NCBI GenBank assembly: GCA_020345785.1
Contig: CP070771.1
Span: 1,369,979 to 1,376,169 of the forward strand
Length of the DNA: 6,191 nt
Direction of reading: 5' to 3'
Origin: Desulfobacterales bacterium
GTDB lineage: Bacteria > Desulfobacterota > Desulfobacteria > Desulfobacterales > JAFDCJ01
Below are positions 5,088 through 6,191 of this stretch, piece by piece. Made by a program: the position numbers and the translations under genes. Position 1 is the first letter of the stretch, and each line of letters opens with the position of its first letter. The notes below the pieces were generated by a model, which saw only the letters and a list, made by a program, of their open reading frames with translations, was not told the DNA's origin and searched no databases.

Positions 5088-6191
5088 TTAGTTAGCGGGC
5101 CGTTCCGGGACACCCGCAATGCGAAGCCCTTCACGCAGGCGTTCGATATCTTTTGGATCTTTGAAAGGCCAAGCATGGATCCATTGCAGTGAAAGGATGA
5201 ACCTGGATCTAGCTCTTGCCATCCGTTCATTAAACGTTTGAATGGCAGACTTGGCATCTTGCTCACGACCCAGATGTCCATAGCTGGCAGCCAGATAAAA
5301 AAACGTCCATGTGTGATCCGCGTAGTTCCGGTTGATTTCCTCCATCGTTGCAGCGGCCTCGTCATATCGTCCCATAAAGAAACGGGCTTTGCCCAAGACA
5401 TATAAATAAACAGGCGGGTAATGAGGATCGAGTCGCAGCGCTTTTTTGATAAACTCAGCGCCATCGGCCGGATTGCCGGCCCAAATCAGGGCATTGGCCA
5501 TGGCATAATAACCGATGGGGTCGTTGGCATCCAAGGCGATGGCACGTGCGGCTTCGGTAATTGCTTTCTGATATTGGCGGTCGGCTCTTAGCATATCCGA
5601 AGCGATATAGTGGGCAAGGGGTGTCGGATCCTGCATGGCTTCCGCCAGATAAATTCTTGCCATCATATCAGCTTCTTCAGCCCCTGACATATCCACGTTT
5701 ATCTCCCACCCAGATTTGAGACTTTCCCAGTAGACGGCTGCGAGTGCAGCATAAGCCCGGCTGTAGTTGGGGTCGCGCTCGACGGCTTCATCCAAATAAG
5801 GGATCGCCTTGGCTAAATCCTCCGGCGTTCTACGCCGGTAATGGGCTATTCCTTTCAGATAGGCATCGTAAGCTGCCGGATCGGTGGTATCCCGGAGGCC
5901 GGCCTGCTTCTCCTCACCGACGGTCAGCGTCACCTCCAAGGCTTCAACGATCCTTTTTGTAATTTTATCCTGTAAGGCGAACACGTTTTCCATTATCCCG
6001 TCATAGCGTTCGGCCCACAAATGGCCGCCGGTGGTCGCATCGATGAGCTGGGCATTGATCCGCACCCGGTCTTCTGACCGGCGCACGCTGCCTTCAAGCA
6101 CATATCGCACACCAAGCTCCTCCGCCACCTGGCTGATTTTGACAGATTTGCCTTTGTAGGCAAAAACCGAGTTGCGGGCGATGACAAAAAG
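5088..6191 (-). CDS. TolB/FlgO-like and TPR protein, C-terminal part (5' end beyond the window)
   Basis: The frame is open to the right edge, so 367 residues of a longer protein are seen. The GTG at 6128 is an internal Val, not the start: the family sequence continues upstream of it (FVIARNSVFAYKGKSVKISQ). Residues 1 to about 90 are the end of a TolB-like (FlgO-type) domain: YVLEGSVRR (30-38), AQLIDATTGGHLWAERYDG (47-65) and ALQDKIT (72-78). Residues 104 to about 325 are helical TPR-type repeats, clearest at 192-221, 222-255 and 256-289 (each ending in a LD or DP-type turn). The tail, FKDPKDIERLREGLRIAGVPE, is typical. Proteins of this type usually carry an N-terminal class III adenylate/guanylate cyclase or a winged-helix DNA-binding domain before the TolB-like part. 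Which one is present cannot be seen here. The role would be signalling or regulation, with TPRs for protein contacts. It lies upstream of the YHS gene on the same strand but 576 bp away. Confidence 0.85.
   Translation of the reverse strand, partial: LFVIARNSVFAYKGKSVKISQVAEELGVRYVLEGSVRRSEDRVRINAQLIDATTGGHLWAERYDGIMENVFALQDKITKRIVEALEVTLTVGEEKQAGLRDTTDPAAYDAYLKGIAHYRRRTPEDLAKAIPYLDEAVERDPNYSRAYAALAAVYWESLKSGWEINVDMSGAEEADMMARIYLAEAMQDPTPLAHYIASDMLRADRQYQKAITEAARAIALDANDPIGYYAMANALIWAGNPADGAEFIKKALRLDPHYPPVYLYVLGKARFFMGRYDEAAATMEEINRNYADHTWTFFYLAASYGHLGREQDAKSAIQTFNERMARARSRFILSLQWIHAWPFKDPKDIERLREGLRIAGVPERPAN

Noticed and set aside
5088..6128. GTG at 6128 as the start of the TPR gene
   Set aside because: The TolB-like domain continues in frame upstream to the window edge, so this Val is internal and the gene is partial.

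Overview
The window looks like a chromosomal accessory stretch of a Gram-negative, probably anaerobic bacterium. I favour a Desulfobacterota (sulfate-reducing deltaproteobacterial) genome. That is inference, based on a periplasmic VWA/OmpA multidomain protein, a TolB-like/TPR protein of the adenylate-cyclase-associated type, apparent selenocysteine use, and moderate-GC genes separated by long AT-rich, palindrome-rich spacers.

Layout. Positions 1-994 hold no convincing gene; the stretch is AT-rich and full of short direct and inverted repeats. Positions 995-3850 (+) encode a 951-residue exported protein. It has a signal peptide, a VWA domain with a complete MIDAS, two tandem 273-residue units (each a degenerate OmpA-like domain plus an Ig-like beta domain), and a C-terminal canonical peptidoglycan-binding OmpA domain. 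Positions 3851-4049 form a convergent spacer with an octamer repeat and a strong palindrome. Positions 4050-4511 (-) encode a YHS-domain protein whose reading frame is crossed by one TGA. Positions 4512-5087 are a 576-bp spacer with several hairpins and a C/G-rich repeat. Positions 5088-6191 (-) are the C-terminal part of a TolB-like/TPR protein that runs off the right edge.

The most notable signal is the YHS gene. The TGA at 4212-4214 stands where this family has a conserved Cys (GGY-C), and the family sequence resumes in frame for 53 more residues to a normal TGA. A hairpin follows whose loop GGU lies 19-21 nt after the TGA, the same spacing as in the E. coli fdhF SECIS. I read it as an exported selenoprotein of 153 residues, not a truncated 99-residue protein.

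The three genes have no obvious shared pathway. The VWA/OmpA gene is convergent with the YHS gene. The TPR gene lies upstream of YHS on the same strand, but the 576-bp gap argues against a tight operon.
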